Notes: a model not told the origin generated them from the sequence alone. Positions 47,961-59,849 are shown, numbered from the stretch's first letter. The stretch is 64,000 nt of DNA from Lumbricus terrestris (GCA_949752735.1 OX457044.1:16019485-16083484); one strand, 5' to 3'. Numbers and translations: made by a program.

Positions 47961-49618
47961 AAGAACTTTGGCAGAAAGTCAATCATATCACTAAGAAAAC
48001 ATCCTCACAGCTTAACCAAGACTCACCTAGTGCGGACGAACTAAACCAGTATTTTGCTGCTGCTTCCACTGATACAAACTACCTTGAGCCTCTACTGAAA
48101 CATACCGCTAATACCAACAAGATCTTTACAAATGAACAGAGCATTTTCTACATCCTTGACCATCTTCATCATACAGCAGAGGGACGTGATGGTCTTCCAG
48201 CTTGGTTTCTCAGGCTTACAGCTCCAGGCTACGCGTACATACTGGCTTCTCTCATTAATCAATCTCTTGCAGTCTCCTTTGTTCCAAAGAAATGGAAAGA
48301 GGCCATTATATATCCTAAGGCAAAGACCACCAATCCAACCTTGCCATCTGACTACCGCCCGCTCTCTGTGCTACCGGTGCTCTCTCGGATAGTAGAACGT
48401 ATTGTTGTCCACACCTACCTATATCCTAGTTTTGTTGACATGCCTGAACCGATGTCTCTTCATGACCAATATGCCTTTCGACCAACTGGCTCGACCACCG
48501 CTGCTCTGATATCCATTATACATCACGCTTCGGATCTACTCAAGAGTAACGATCATGTTGTTATAATCTCTATGGACTACTCAAAAGCATTTGATTCTAT
48601 CAAACACTCTGCAATAACAAGCTTATTAGCATCCTTGAACATTCCAGATTGTAGCCTATCTACAACTGGCTCGTCAACTACTTACATGGCAGGAAACCCT
48701 CAACTCGCTTCAAAGGAGTTACATCTGCTTCTATAAGCATCAACGCCAGTGTTATTCAGGGATCTGTTATAGGCCCAGCTGACTTCATAGTAGGTACATC
48801 TGACCTCCACCCTCTTCATTCCCAGAACCGACTATCTAAATATGCTGACGATTCCTATCTCTTTATTGGCTCTAATCACTTATCTACTGCAACAGATGAA
48901 CTCCAACACATCACCAACTGGTCTAAAGGAAAGAACTTGAGGATCAATTCCGACAAAACACGTGAAATTGCTATTATCAGACGCAACAAGAGCTCACTCT
49001 CAACCCATCCATCCATCTCTGGAGTTTCCCGTACAAAATCCATCAAGGCATTAGGAGTTCTTATTGGAGAGAAATTAACTGTTACAGACCACATCAACAA
49101 GATTATCTGCTCTGGTACTGCCTCACTCTATGCCATCAGAACCCTCAAGGCTCATGGGGCATCCATACAAGAGTTACAAACTTTTACTAGAGCTACTATC
49201 ATATCAAGAGTTATGTATGCCTCTCCTGCATGGTGGGGTCTGGCTAGTCGATTGGACAAATCCCGTCTTGAGGGCCTCATGAACAAACTTAGACGAGCCG
49301 GCTACTTACATCCGGATACACTTACAGCAGAAACTTTAGCTCAAGAGGCTGATAAGGTGCTTTTCAAAGCTGTTCTGGGAAACGAACTTCATGTCCTTCG
49401 TAACCTCTTTCCACTACAACGTGATTCATTATATAATTTTAGGGAAAGGGCTCACAATTTCACCCTCCCCAATAAAGACTCGTTAAACTTTATCCCAAGA
49501 ATGTTATTCAAAAACATGTACTAACTATTTTAACCATAAGCTTTAAGCAGCCATACTGTTAATGTAAACCTACAGCGTTCTGTCTGTTGTTTATTGAATA
49601 AAACGAATATAGGCCTAC
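47961..49618 (+). mobile_element. 5'-truncated non-LTR retrotransposon nested in the transposon
   Basis: A reverse-transcriptase reading frame runs from about 47,960 to 48,650 (KELWQKVNH, GRDGLPAWFL, SDYRPLSVLPVLSRIVER, DYSKAFDSIKH). It then continues after a single frameshift to the stop after 49,524 (YNWLVNYLHGRKPSTRFKG, QGSVIGPADF, the catalytic YADD at 48,841-48,852, LGVLIGEKLTVTDHI, RVMYASPAWWGL). The order and motifs are those of the RT and thumb of CR1/Jockey-group elements. The endonuclease and N-terminal parts are missing. It interrupts the outer element's right arm at GTGCCA|T.ATAAG. Confidence 0.9.
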
Positions 49619-49674
49619 ATATGATAAGTGTGAAAATAATTTACGACGCTAAAATACACGTTTACCTAATGCGG

Positions 49675-51229
49675 TAATAAACACTAAAATGCAGGTTCAC
49701 CGAATAATTATTATATGTTTAAAAATTAGGCCTACTTCTAAATTAATTACAGAAAAGAATAACTCACTTCAATCAGCATAATTAGGGCAAAAATTAATCC
49801 TACTCTTGCTAGCCTTGCCAAACTCAAAAAAATGGCGTCGAATATAGGCAGGGATGCCACTCTGGATTTTGAAAGAGGTCAGATCTGGTCGAAAAAAGTC
49901 TAGAAAAGGCTAGATTGACGATTTTTCTGTAAAATACATGGATTTTTCCAATTTTCCGGCTTTAAATTTCTGACGACCCTTTTTTAGTCTTCCGATGATT
50001 AAAATTTGCTCTCTTTTTCTTCCCGAAAAAATTTCTGATGACCTACTTTTTTAGTTTTTCGCTCCAAAATGTCCAATTTTTGGTCCAAATTCAAAAAAAT
50101 TTCGATTTTTTTCACGTCTTTTGTGCATTTTCACTTTAAAAATAATAATTTTTTATGTAAAAAGTCGATAAAACCCCCGTGAGAAAAAAGGCTAGATCCT
50201 GACCAAAAAAGCATAGAAACCTAGACAAGACCGAAAACAGTTTGACCTCCCTGGATTCTGTACTGGCAGCTTGCAAAATGGACAAAATGGATCGAGCCTG
50301 TCTTATAGCAGACTTTGTTTATATAGGCTAATTAATAATAATAATATCTTCTTTAATGCTTCAATCTGACACACCGCAGAATGATTACAAGTACAAGTTA
50401 TACGGCCCACTGTAGCACGACACGCAGTTCGACTTTACAGCAGTGGGTTCGGTAACTTAACTAATTACAATGCTGGTGAATAACCAGATCTCCCTGATGT
50501 ACATGTAATTTCAGTGTACTTTGAGAAATTTTCAAATTTTTGCAATAGTATTTAATTTTGTGCAGTTGCGATTATTTGCCCTACAGCTGGATTCCACTCA
50601 AGTAGTCAAGTAGGCAATAATCGATAGGCCAGCTGTTTGTATGGGCGCCCGTAGGAAGGTTGAAAGCCAATGGTCACTGTTACAGTTATAAGAAAGAGCT
50701 TGAACATGCAAGGCAGAAAGTTATAAGAGCATGCTTAGGCTATTTCTCTCTTTTTTTATTAGCCTACTATAGAGATCTCTTAACGTAGATTTCTGACTTT
50801 CACTGTCTGTATATAGCCTATAGCCTAATTCGTATCATTGGTGCATTAATGCAAAGAAATTTGCCAAAACCCCAAAAGTAGTAGTTAAAAACATAGGTGT
50901 CAATTTTCCAGGGGGAGGCAAGTGCCCCCTTGCCTCTATATGTGCGGGCGCCCATGTAGTAGGCCTAATCCAGCGTAGTTGTGTGTTCTCCAGTTCCCCA
51001 TCTTGGATACCGTGCAATGTTAGGCCAAGTAGGCCTATCGAATCGTATTGTAGGCGGCAGACCCATCTAAACATTTACAGAGCGCCTCTCGTAGAATTGA
51101 CTTTCCAGAGGCGCTTTCAGCAAAGAAGCTTCGGGGTGAAACGTCTTGAGTGAGAGCGAGAGGATGAGGCGAAGAGTCCAGGCAAGAGCTTATAGTATTA
51201 TTCACGTTATTTTATTATAGGCTTACAGG
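49675..51229. other. non-coding part of unit B, partly unmatched in unit A
   Basis: Positions 49,675-49,857 match 33,400-33,570. Positions 49,862-50,265 look like a further TIR-type insertion (CAGGGATGCCA at the left, TGACCTCCCTG at the right), but no TSD is visible. Positions 51,078-51,112 are a GCGCCTCT...AGAGGCGC hairpin like the LINE/SINE tail. A fragment at 50,895-50,960 (AATTTTCCAGGGGGAGGCAA) resembles 10,026-10,080. Confidence 0.5.
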
Positions 51230-51541
51230 GTGGTCCCGCATAAATGAACCAACTTCGCATGCATATATAGTTATATAGCCCAACTCCGCCAGTAATTGTT
51301 GGAATTTATTGTTGACCTACATGTATATCCTATTGGTGCGTCAAAATTAAAGATATTTCATTTTAATATTAGCCTTGAAAAAAAGTCGAACTGATGCTAG
51401 TCTAGGTTTTATAGTCAAATTTTCGAACAACGGCATCTACCATATTTTGTTGTCATTAGGTCTACTGACGCATTGACGCAATATGGCGCTGTTTCCCCGG
51501 GAAAATAATATAGGCTTATCATTATTTTTTGCTAACACGCG

Positions 51542-51911
51542 CCTAGAGCCAGTGGCGGCGCCAGGATTTTCGTTTTGGGGGCTGGATTTTCGGGAAAAAT
51601 TTTCCGTTACAGCCGCCAAAATTTCTGACGACCTTTTTTTAGTCATCGATCAAAAGCCGAAGAAAATTTTCCATTTTCGCCGCCAAAATTTATGACGACC
51701 TTTTTTTAGTCATTTGATCGAAATCTTCGAATATGGTCCTTTTCCCTAATCGGCCGAACTGTCTATCGAATCTCGTACGTACCTTTACGATTATTTGGAG
51801 GGGGGCTACTCGTTAATCGTGCAAATATTTTATTTTTACATGGGAACAAATGGATGACCTTTTTAGGGGGGCTTAGTTCCCCTACCCCCTAGCGCCGCTA
51901 CTGCCTAGAGC
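51542..51911. mobile_element. hAT-like MITE (354 bp) with perfect 8-bp TSD
   Basis: The element is 51,550-51,903, with ends CAGTGGCGGCGCCAGG and CCTAGCGCCGCTACTG. Identical 8-mers CCTAGAGC lie at 51,542-51,549 and 51,904-51,911. Unit A is empty at this position (CGCGCCAATAGTATATAGAACC). The interior has two or three direct units of a motif containing CCGCCAAAATTT and GACGACCTTTTTTTAGTCAT. Confidence 0.92.
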
Positions 51912-51959
51912 CCTAGACACGATCATTTAGCAGGGCTGTAGGCCTACTCAAGGGTATAC

Positions 51960-52320
51960 GCGGGTATATGGCGTATACTCACCTACGTGAAAAAATGACA
52001 GCGCATAGTCACCTCAAAAAACGAGGAAGATTTTCATCTCTCATCCCACTTCGTGGTTTGTTATCAATTTTTTGATCGAAAGAAAAATAATAGCCTCGAA
52101 GCCATTTCTCAATTGTAACTTCAGCGGCGATTAGTATTTTAGTTACAGATGAAAATATTGATAACAAACCACGAAGTGGGATGACGGATGAAAATCTTCA
52201 AAACAAGAAGCGGGATGATTTTTCTGATATTTTTAGTGCAATAAATGCGATGACGGATGCAAATTACAGTTTGCAGGGGGTAATGTTTAGGAGGGGGTAA
52301 TTTGAAACCTTTACACCGGC
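51960..52320. repeat. insertion in unit B with an internal inverted repeat
   Basis: Not present in unit A. GAAGATTTTCATC with CCCACTTCGTGGTTTGTTATC (52,028-52,075) is repeated in inverse at 52,148-52,200. The ends are CAGGGCTGTAGG and the inverse of CCGGTG...CAGTG, but there is no clear TSD. Likely a decayed TIR element. Confidence 0.5.
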
Positions 52321-53977
52321 ACTGATCGTCTGTCAACGAACGGCGCCATAATTATTGCGTCACAAACGACAACAAAATATGGTAGCTACTAGCTATACGG
52401 CTGTCCCAAGCATATAGCATAATTAAAATTTAACCTCGTGCCAGAGCAACTTGTCAGAGTGAATAGCCTATAGAGTGAATTCTCGTTAATTTGACGCGTA
52501 TAAAGTACAAATAAATTTTTAAAAAGTCGGAGTTATATGCATGAAAAGTTGGTTCATTTATTCTGGTCCACCCTGTATGATATTTTACAAAGTTCTCGTG
52601 GGTCTGTGATACAGTGTTTTGCATGTCTGATAATGTATTTTCTTTTATGGATATTTATATTTTATACAAAGCTCTGGGTGCTGCAGTGTTCTGTATAATG
52701 TATTTATCTATAGATTATATGCAGCATTATTGCTCTTGCATGCATGCTATGTAGGCATATGCAATTGTAGGCCCCTACATACAGAAGAGTTAGGCTACAT
52801 TATTTTACCGAAGTCTATTTTTGCTGCCACTGACTTCACCGTATTTCTTTTATGCTGATTACGCGTATACTGTTAAAAGAATGATGAGCGCGCCCATCAA
52901 AGAATGGCAGGGAGACTAGTGCCAACTAGTAACAGGAAACCGCTACTAATGAATGGTCTGGTGTATCGCATTACGGAAGAAGCCACTGCTGACGTTAAGG
53001 AAAATAAGAACTCTTAGGAAGGCCCTATTTTTCAACCAAAGAATCATTCAGATTAGACTGGTCTTCGTAAAAGCAGGTATTAACAAAAAGCCGGAACAGC
53101 GGTTATTTCCTGCAGTCAAGTGCAACAGGGACGACAGAAGAACTGACTTAAAAGCCTACTCCTTGCAAACGCATTGTCTTGAAGAGGTTCAGGTGATCGT
53201 ATGCAGTGAAGCGCTGATACATATCATTTGTCAATATAAATAATTAGTGACGATGAAAATTATATTTAGGTCTAGTACAAAGTTAGAATATGTGAAGCAG
53301 TTCAGGCTGTTGCCACGGGCAAGACAGAATGTCCCACAATTTTGTGGAATGTTGTTTACATAACAAGTAGCCTAAAGAAAATCTCCAAGCAGACTACGCT
53401 CCAATAAAAAATGTCAGATTGTAAAAAGTCTACTGAAAATATTTTGCAGCCTGTGTCAAGCTTAAAAAACTGCAGACAATTATAATTTAGTGCGATAAGT
53501 TTTGATTTTCTGCAGGTAATTTCATTCCAGTTTTTTAAAGACAGCATTATTCTACCATATAATAGGCTAGTAGGAAATAATTAGTAGCCGAGGCTTTAAT
53601 TGAGACTGCTGAAAGTTACCACTAGATTTAAAAGAACTAGAATTTTCACTAGGTCCTATAGCTAAGGAAGCATAAATTTCGTTTCAACGGAAAGAATTTC
53701 TTGCCAGCTCCACCCTTTCAGAAAATAATCCTCAGGTTTCCAAGAAAGACTTTTGAGGAAGACTCAGTTACAATTGTACCTAATCCAGTAACTTTTATGG
53801 CGCCACTATTCATGTGAAGTTAGAAGTTAGACATGTGCACCGTCGCAGGGAATTGTAACCGGGAATCCAATGGAGAAGCTACGATTAAAATCAGATAGAT
53901 CAGGATCGGGAATAATAGGAAGGAAAATGAGAGGAATATATAGTCTCTTTTGATAAAAACCTATTCAAATGAAGTAG

Positions 53978-54625
53978 ACGGATGGATGGACGGATGCACG
54001 GACGGATGAACGGATGGACGGATGGACGAACGGATGGACAGACGGATGGCTGGACGGACGGACGGGTGGGTGGACGGACGGACGGATTGGCGTATGTACG
54101 GATGGACGGACGGACGGATGGGTGGACGGATGGACGGACGGACGGATGGGTGGACGGACGGACGGATTGGCGTATGGACGGACGGATGGATGGATGGATG
54201 GACGGATGGATGGATGGATAGAGGATGGACGGATGGATGGACGGACGGACGAACGGACGGACGGACGAACGGATGGACAGACGGATGGCTGGACGGACGG
54301 ACGGGTGGGTGGACGGACGGACGGATTGGCGTATGTACGGATGGACGGACGGACGGATGGGTGGACGGATGGACGGACGGATGGACGTATGGACGGACGG
54401 ATGGATGGATGGATGGACGGATGGATGGATAGAGGATGGACGGATGGATGGACGGACGGACGAACGGACGGACGGACGAACGGACGGACGGACGGACGTA
54501 TGGACGGACAGATGGATGGATGGATGGATGGATGGACGGATGGATAGATGGACGGATGGATGGACGGAGGGACGGATGAACGGACGAACGGACGGACGTA
54601 TGGATAGATGGATGGATGGGTGGAT
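53978..54625. repeat. (GGAC/GGAT)n array, unit B
   Basis: About 650 bp of mixed GGAC, GGAT and GGGT tetranucleotides. A longer period is visible: the segment from about 54,010 to 54,130 recurs at about 54,255-54,370, a unit of roughly 240 bp, so part of the array arose by block duplication. Confidence 0.93.
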
Positions 54626-55494
54626 ATAATAACGGAAGGAGAGCATCAGATGACTGTGGCTAAGCGAGGTTGAACACAAGAGTTTTCGTCGTCCTGATAT
54701 CTGAGCCGATCACTTTTTCTAATATTGTCCGGACTGAAGCACGACTCTTCTGCCTGTTGCTCTTTAACCCTTAGCGACCAAAGTGTGGTAAATGCGAAAT
54801 TCTATAACCTTGGTCGGTAGAGGGTTAACGACAGCATATATCATATTCAGGATGATTATTGTTGCCCTCCTCCTTCTTCAGGCTTGGGACTGGCAATACC
54901 AAAAGCACGACACGCCAGACGCGACGCCACTAAAGCACACCTTTGATTAATAATAATAATACAGGTATATACGTAGGCCCTACAGCTCCAAAAGCAGATG
55001 TATACCTGCACCATGATACATGTAGGTACATGCCTGTCAAGTGCTGCGAAGATTTATATTTGGAACGAGAAATTGCATTATAATAACGGATTGTCAGGTT
55101 TCACAGGACATGCTAATATCGCGTTTCATTATGATGGCCGCATATAGTGTCTCTGTAAAAGGAAGTCGGCTAATATGAAAAATATGCGAAAGGAGGAACG
55201 GCAGAAAACGAAGGGATGCATGGGAATTAATAGAATGGATGGACGGATGGAAGGACGGACGAACGGACAGAAAGACGGTCTGACGGGCGGACGGACGAAC
55301 GGACGGATGGACGGATGAATGGATAGATGTACGGATATAATTGGATGGATGGAGCCATGGTTCTGAAATAGTGGGCCAGGTAGAAACTAACTTCCGCTTT
55401 TGTTGCTCATCATTTTATGACGATTGGCTTCTTAGTAATGTTATGCAGACCTTTTGCAGGGCTGGCTGTCAAAAGTGACACGAGGCTCTGAAAC

Positions 55495-56105
55495 GAGGCT
55501 TTAAAGGGAGGTCAGTTCGTTGCACTGACCCAAAAATAGTTCCGTCAAAAGGTCGGATCGGTTGGTGAAGGTCAAAATTAATTATGTGGCGCCATCGATT
55601 CATTCTCCATCGAGCGATGATCATCGAATATGGATTTAATAATTGACAGGTCCTTCTTCCGGTTCGCGGATCAACCTCAAACGGAGAAGGAGGAGAAGGA
55701 GGGGAAGGAGGAGGAAGAGGAGGAAGAAGACGAGGAGAGGAGGAGGAGGAGGAGGAGGAAGAAGAGGAGGAGGAGGCGGAGGAGAGGAGGTGGACAGATT
55801 AATTGCATGTATGTCAGTAATAAAGCGACGAGGAAGCCACGGGGGCGGAAGGGCCACTGAATGATCTATCGATGCTGATGGGGGTCGAGCGAAGGACGGA
55901 AGGAAGGACGAGAGAGGACGGAAAGCAGCAACAGTGATTGGGTCATTACGTAGGGATGAGGAGAACGCTTTAGCGGCGTCGATCTCCGCTCGTCGCTCGC
56001 CCTCTCCTCCGTGATGGATACCCGTTGGATTAGAATGGAAACGTCGTCAGCGACAGACATATCACATGCCTCCTCTATATGTGTCTGCTGCTGGATCCGC
56101 GTCGG
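55495..56105. other. highly conserved distal block of the duplication, unit B
   Basis: Counterpart of 38,161-38,765. The GGA run differs in length and composition (55,684-55,790), but the following 310 bp are almost identical between units. Confidence 0.5.
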
Positions 56106-56660
56106 CTTGGCGATGGGGGGGTCGTTCTGTGATGCTGCTGCTGCTGCTGCTGTCGCCTCCCTCTGCTCACCAGATAACACCTAATTTTCAGCGGTGATGT
56201 GTCGACGGTCATGCGCGAGGAGGAGGAGGAGGAGGAGGAGGATGAAGAGGATGAGGAGGAGGAGGAGGAGGAGCTGCTGAGGCTGACTGCAACACGACGA
56301 GCATCGATGGTATTAGGTCTTTGAGTGGTCAGCATTATTCACAATTTTTTTACGATTTTCTCGCATCACGTGACGTCTGCCGATTGCGACGGTAATTGGT
56401 CGACGACGATGCATTGCTGACGTCATTAGATGCATCTGCAGCAGCAGCAGCAGCAGCATGAGATGAGGAGGAGGATGGTGGAGATGCAATGGCATCTGAT
56501 GCTGACCAAAGAGACCAAAGGGTATCGGAGACGCTTCATTACACTGCGGCAATTTGCAGTGAAATGCAGACGATTGCCCACTTAAGCCTCCATTTAACAC
56601 GGATTTATAGATGCAGATATAGGAAGGTACATACACACAGGTTGGTAGGTGGAGATAGAT
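56106..56660. promoter_or_regulatory. CpG-rich promoter-like segment
   Basis: Contains an 8-bp palindromic CRE match TGACGTCA (56,418-56,425) and an E-box core TCACGTGA (56,366-56,373) followed by ACGTCT, about 50 bp apart. The context is rich in CG, with CTG and GAG repeats. No transcription start or gene can be tied to it, so the call rests only on motif clustering. Confidence 0.3.
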
Positions 56661-56689
56661 TAGACAAATGGATAGATAGATGGATGAAT

Positions 56690-56845
56690 AAATGGATGGA
56701 TGGATGGATGGATGGATGGTTGGACGGACGGACGGACGGACGGACGGACGGACGGACGGACGGACGGACGGACGGACGGACGGACGGACGGACTGACGGA
56801 CGGACGGACGGACGGACGGACGGACGAACGGACGGACGGATGGAT
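56690..56845. repeat. (GGAT)n to (GGAC)n array
   Basis: GGAT repeats switch at about 56,724 to a nearly pure GGAC run of about 115 bp. Frames across it read poly-(RTDG) or poly-(SVRP). Confidence 0.97.
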
Positions 56846-57067
56846 GGTCAGACAGATAGACACTATTAGACAGACATTTCTTGTGCGCTTTTTTCCATCC
56901 ATTCGTAATATGAATATTATATTATGAGAAGCAGTTTTAACAAATGAGAAAACGTGTAAGCAATATTTTCTGCGGTTGCTATAGTGATGCTGCCCCCGCT
57001 CAATAGTCGTAGATACGGCGTCTTACATGTGCGTTACTTCGACTGCGCTATATTTCGTATTCTTATG

Positions 57068-57727
57068 TAGGCCTATATAAAATAGACGAACTGATCATGT
57101 ATTCGTATACATGTATAAAATAGATATCTACTGATCATGTATTCGTATACATGTATAAAATAGACATCTACTGATCATGTATTCGTATACATGTATAAAA
57201 TAGATCTACTGATCATGTATTCGTATAGAGGATCCTGTGTGGCCGAGTGGGTTGTAGCCCGCTCGCCGCGCCGGCGAAGCGGGTTCGATTCCCCGGTCGG
57301 ATCTTTACATACTGCGGGTGGCTCGGTCGCAATATAAACGTGGAGTCGACGCTGAAATCATCTTCGAAATGAAAAAGAGTCGTTAAACCCAAACATTTCA
57401 TTTTTCATGTATTCGTATACATGTATAAAATAGATCTACTGATCATGTATTCGTATACATGTATAAAATAGACATATACTGATCATGTATTCGTATACAT
57501 GTATAAAATAGATCTACTGATCATGTATTCGTATACATGTATAAAATAGACATACACTGATCATGTATTCGTATACATGTATAAAATAGACATCTACTGA
57601 TCATGTATTCGTATACATGTATAAAATAGACATCTACTGATCATGTATTCGTATACATGTATAAAATAGACATCTACTGATCATGTATTCGTATACATGT
57701 ATAAAATAGACGTCTACTGATCATGTA
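57068..57727. repeat. 40-bp minisatellite
   Basis: Tandem units containing CTGATCATGTATTCGTATAC and ATGTATAAAATAGACATCTA (40 bp; some units are two bases shorter with AGATCTA). There are about 12-13 copies, interrupted by a SINE at 57,238-57,405. Later units are more uniform than the first ones. Confidence 0.96.
57224..57419 (+). mobile_element. tRNA-derived SINE inside the minisatellite (14-bp TSD)
   Basis: The element is 57,238-57,405. The head GTGTGGCCGAGTGGGTTG is a Ser/Leu-tRNA-like A box, and GGGTTCGATTCCCC is a strong B box. A body of about 100 bp follows and ends CATTTCATTTTT. The 14-mer CATGTATTCGTATA occurs directly on both sides (57,224-57,237 and 57,406-57,419), duplicating part of the host repeat unit as expected of a target-site duplication. 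Confidence 0.88.
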
Positions 57728-58460
57728 AATAGCTGAGCAAAGACAGCGAGAGATGATCCGACAGCGTGTCATCATCCATCAGGCAGGCTCAGACTCATCT
57801 ATGAAATGGAAATATTTGGTGGTCGTCTCTTCGTATATGAGAAGCGATAGTGACTGCGGGCGATGCATTTGACAGCGAAGGCCGACACCCTGCTGTAGCC
57901 AATCGCTACGTCCAACGCACTTCTTGACTCATGTGTTTTCACTGTTTAGTTTCTATATAGCGAAGCTGTGAATCAGAAAAACCCCTAGAAGGGACGCCAT
58001 AGAAATCTTTGAATTAAGCTTGCAATACAATTTGTTGAGAAGAACTTATGAATTGCATCATATATAGCATAGTCTACTATATATCTTCATCAATTCGTTT
58101 TTCTCAATTAGTTCATACAGCGATTCTTTGGCAATGAATTGGCGTAATAATTACCGTTTTAATATCGCTATTGCTAACAACAGTGTCTCGTTGAGTCAGC
58201 TGTTGCAGCTGAAATAATTCATAGCTCGGGTTTCATCTGCTCCCTTTCCAATTGTTGATTGAAATTCATTCTAAAATCACCGTCATGATATTATTTATTT
58301 ACATTCTGCGAGTAGGCCTACGTCATTCGTTTGGGGCTTGAGAGATTAGAAATGTTGGAAATTATAGAGAAAGATGCCAAAGCATAATGGGTAGTAAAGG
58401 GAAGAAGAGTTAATCATCTCTTAATGTGTCTATTCACCCAAATATACCCTTTTATAAATC
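57728..58460. other. intergenic, no gene seen
   Basis: Moderately AT-rich unique sequence. No coding or RNA gene is recognisable. Confidence 0.5.
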
Positions 58461-58465
58461 TTTCT

Positions 58466-59090
58466 GTTAGTAACTCAGTCAATCAATCAGTCAGTCAGTC
58501 TGTCAGTCACTCAATGAGTCAGTCAGTCAGTCAGTCAGTCAGTTACTCAATCAGTACCTCGTTTAGTCTACCAATTTCAGTCAGTTATTCAGTCAATTTG
58601 TTGACTTGACAGTCAACCAGTTATAGACTTTCAGTCAATCATTCAATCAATGACTTAACCAGTCAGTCAATCATGCATCTGTCAACGAGCCAGTCAATCA
58701 TCCTTTGACTACTTTTAAATTTTCTAGGTCCTACTACTTTAGCCACTTATTCAGTCAATCAATCAATCAATCAATCAATCGGCAGTGGATGGATCGATGC
58801 AAGGGCACATGGATGAATGGATGATTTACCGGATCCATCCAGCAGGATTTAATCGTCTGTCTGTCTGTCTGTCTGTCTGACTGTGTTTGTCTGTTTGTGT
58901 TTCTATTTCTATACCAGCTTGTCCCTCTGTATATTTATTGGTCTGTATTGCTGTTTAACTATTGTTCTGTATTGATGTCTATCTATTGGTCTGTAATGCT
59001 GTCTATCTATTGATCTGTATTGCTGTTCAACTATTGTTCTGTATTGCTGTCTATCTATTGGTCTGTATTGCTGTTTAACTCGTGAAAATC
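58466..59090. repeat. CAGT/CAAT repeats and a TCTGTATTGCTG minisatellite
   Basis: Positions 58,466-58,785 are degenerate (CAGT)n and (CAAT)n, and 58,857-58,882 is (GTCT)n. Positions 58,935-59,085 are about six units of roughly 25 bp with GGTCTGTATTGCTGTCTATC and a variant TTTAACTATT end. Confidence 0.85.
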
Positions 59091-59309
59091 ATTTTCTGTT
59101 TCATTTGCCTGGATTTCTTATTAGTTCTGCTTGTCCGACCATTCGTCTCTCATCTTTCGTATCCTTCTCTGTCTGTCTACTTGTTTCGTTGAATGTCATT
59201 TTGTCTTCTATTCTGACTTTTTGAAATGAAATTCGTCGTGTTCAGTGTTGTCTTTCTGTCCAAATTGCCTCTTCAACTGCTTATCTCTCTTTCCTGCTCA
59301 GCGGCAAAT

Positions 59310-59612
59310 GGATTGAATGGATGGATGGATGAATTGATGGGTGAATGGATCAATGGATGGATGGTTCGATGGATGGATGGATGGATGGTTAGATGGATGG
59401 ATGGGTGGATGGATGGATGGTTAGATGGATGGATGGATGGTTAGATAGATGGATGGATGGATGGATGGATGGATGGATGGATGGATGGATGGATGGATGG
59501 ATGGATGGATGGATGGATGGATGGATGGATGGATGGATGGATGGATGGATGGATGGATGGATGGATGGATGGATGGATGGATGGATGGATGGATGGATGG
59601 ATGGATGGATGG
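59310..59612. repeat. (GGAT)n microsatellite
   Basis: About 300 bp of GGAT, nearly perfect from 59,447 to 59,612. Frames read poly-(MDGW) and poly-(IHPS). Confidence 0.97.
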
Positions 59613-59849
59613 ACGAAAGAAAAGTCGGAAGGACGAACGGACGAGACGACGAACGGAAGGACGAATGGTTGAAGGACTGCCGGACAAATGAAAGGACTGA
59701 AGAAGAGATGGAAGGACGGACGGACTTAACGCTCTCGAACGTTGGAATAGACATGAAATGTCAATGGTTATAAACGGGGAAGGTCGTAAAAACAGGAGCA
59801 GAAGATGGAATAATGGACTTAATAATATTACTAATATTGCCTTGTTACT

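Larger units (their letters stand above)
46627..49674. mobile_element. GGTAAACG-family TIR transposon, unit B copy (3,032 bp) with nested insertions
   Basis: The element is 46,635-49,666. Both termini begin GGTAAACGTGTA and keep AGCGTCGTAAATTATTTTCA. Flanking 8-mers are both TAATGCGG (46,627-46,634 and 49,667-49,674). Unit A has the empty site (about 33,397). The interior between 47,185 and 47,960 is the reverse complement of 32,330-33,200, so this copy is inverted relative to the unit A copy. Two nested insertions (46,678-47,184 and about 47,961-49,618) account for the extra length. Confidence 0.93.
51234..52577. mobile_element. mariner-like element with long degenerate inverted arms
   Basis: Left end CAGGGTGGTCC at 51,236 and right end GGTCCACCCTG at 52,575 are inverse. 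Both continue with ATAAATGAACCAACTT in the terminal orientation. TA dinucleotides flank both ends. The inner parts are also inverted: TCTACCATATTTTGTTGTC near 51,430 matches the complement of the region near 52,380, and TGACGCAATATGGCGC matches GGCGCCATAATTATTGCGTC. The arms are therefore several hundred bases long. A hAT-like MITE is nested in it. Unit A keeps only the interior and right end. Confidence 0.78.
39338..56105. repeat. tandem segmental duplication, unit B
   Basis: About 16.8 kb, the direct-orientation partner of 26,691-38,765. It is longer mainly because of transposon insertions at 41,498-42,327, 45,340-46,194, 46,635-49,666 and 51,550-51,903 that unit A lacks. The segment 49,860-51,230 has no counterpart in unit A. 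Confidence 0.93.

Noticed and set aside
49862..50265. Complete hAT-like element (CAGGGATGCCA ... TGACCTCCCTG)
   Set aside because: The ends are only partly inverse and the flanking 8-mers do not match, so I did not call it an element with defined borders.
57238..57312. Functional tRNA gene
   Set aside because: A and B boxes are present, but the sequence continues as a SINE body with a target-site duplication, so it is a tRNA-derived retroposon.
57068..57727. CRISPR-like array of regular repeats
   Set aside because: The units are contiguous tandem copies without unique spacers, in a eukaryotic context; it is a minisatellite.
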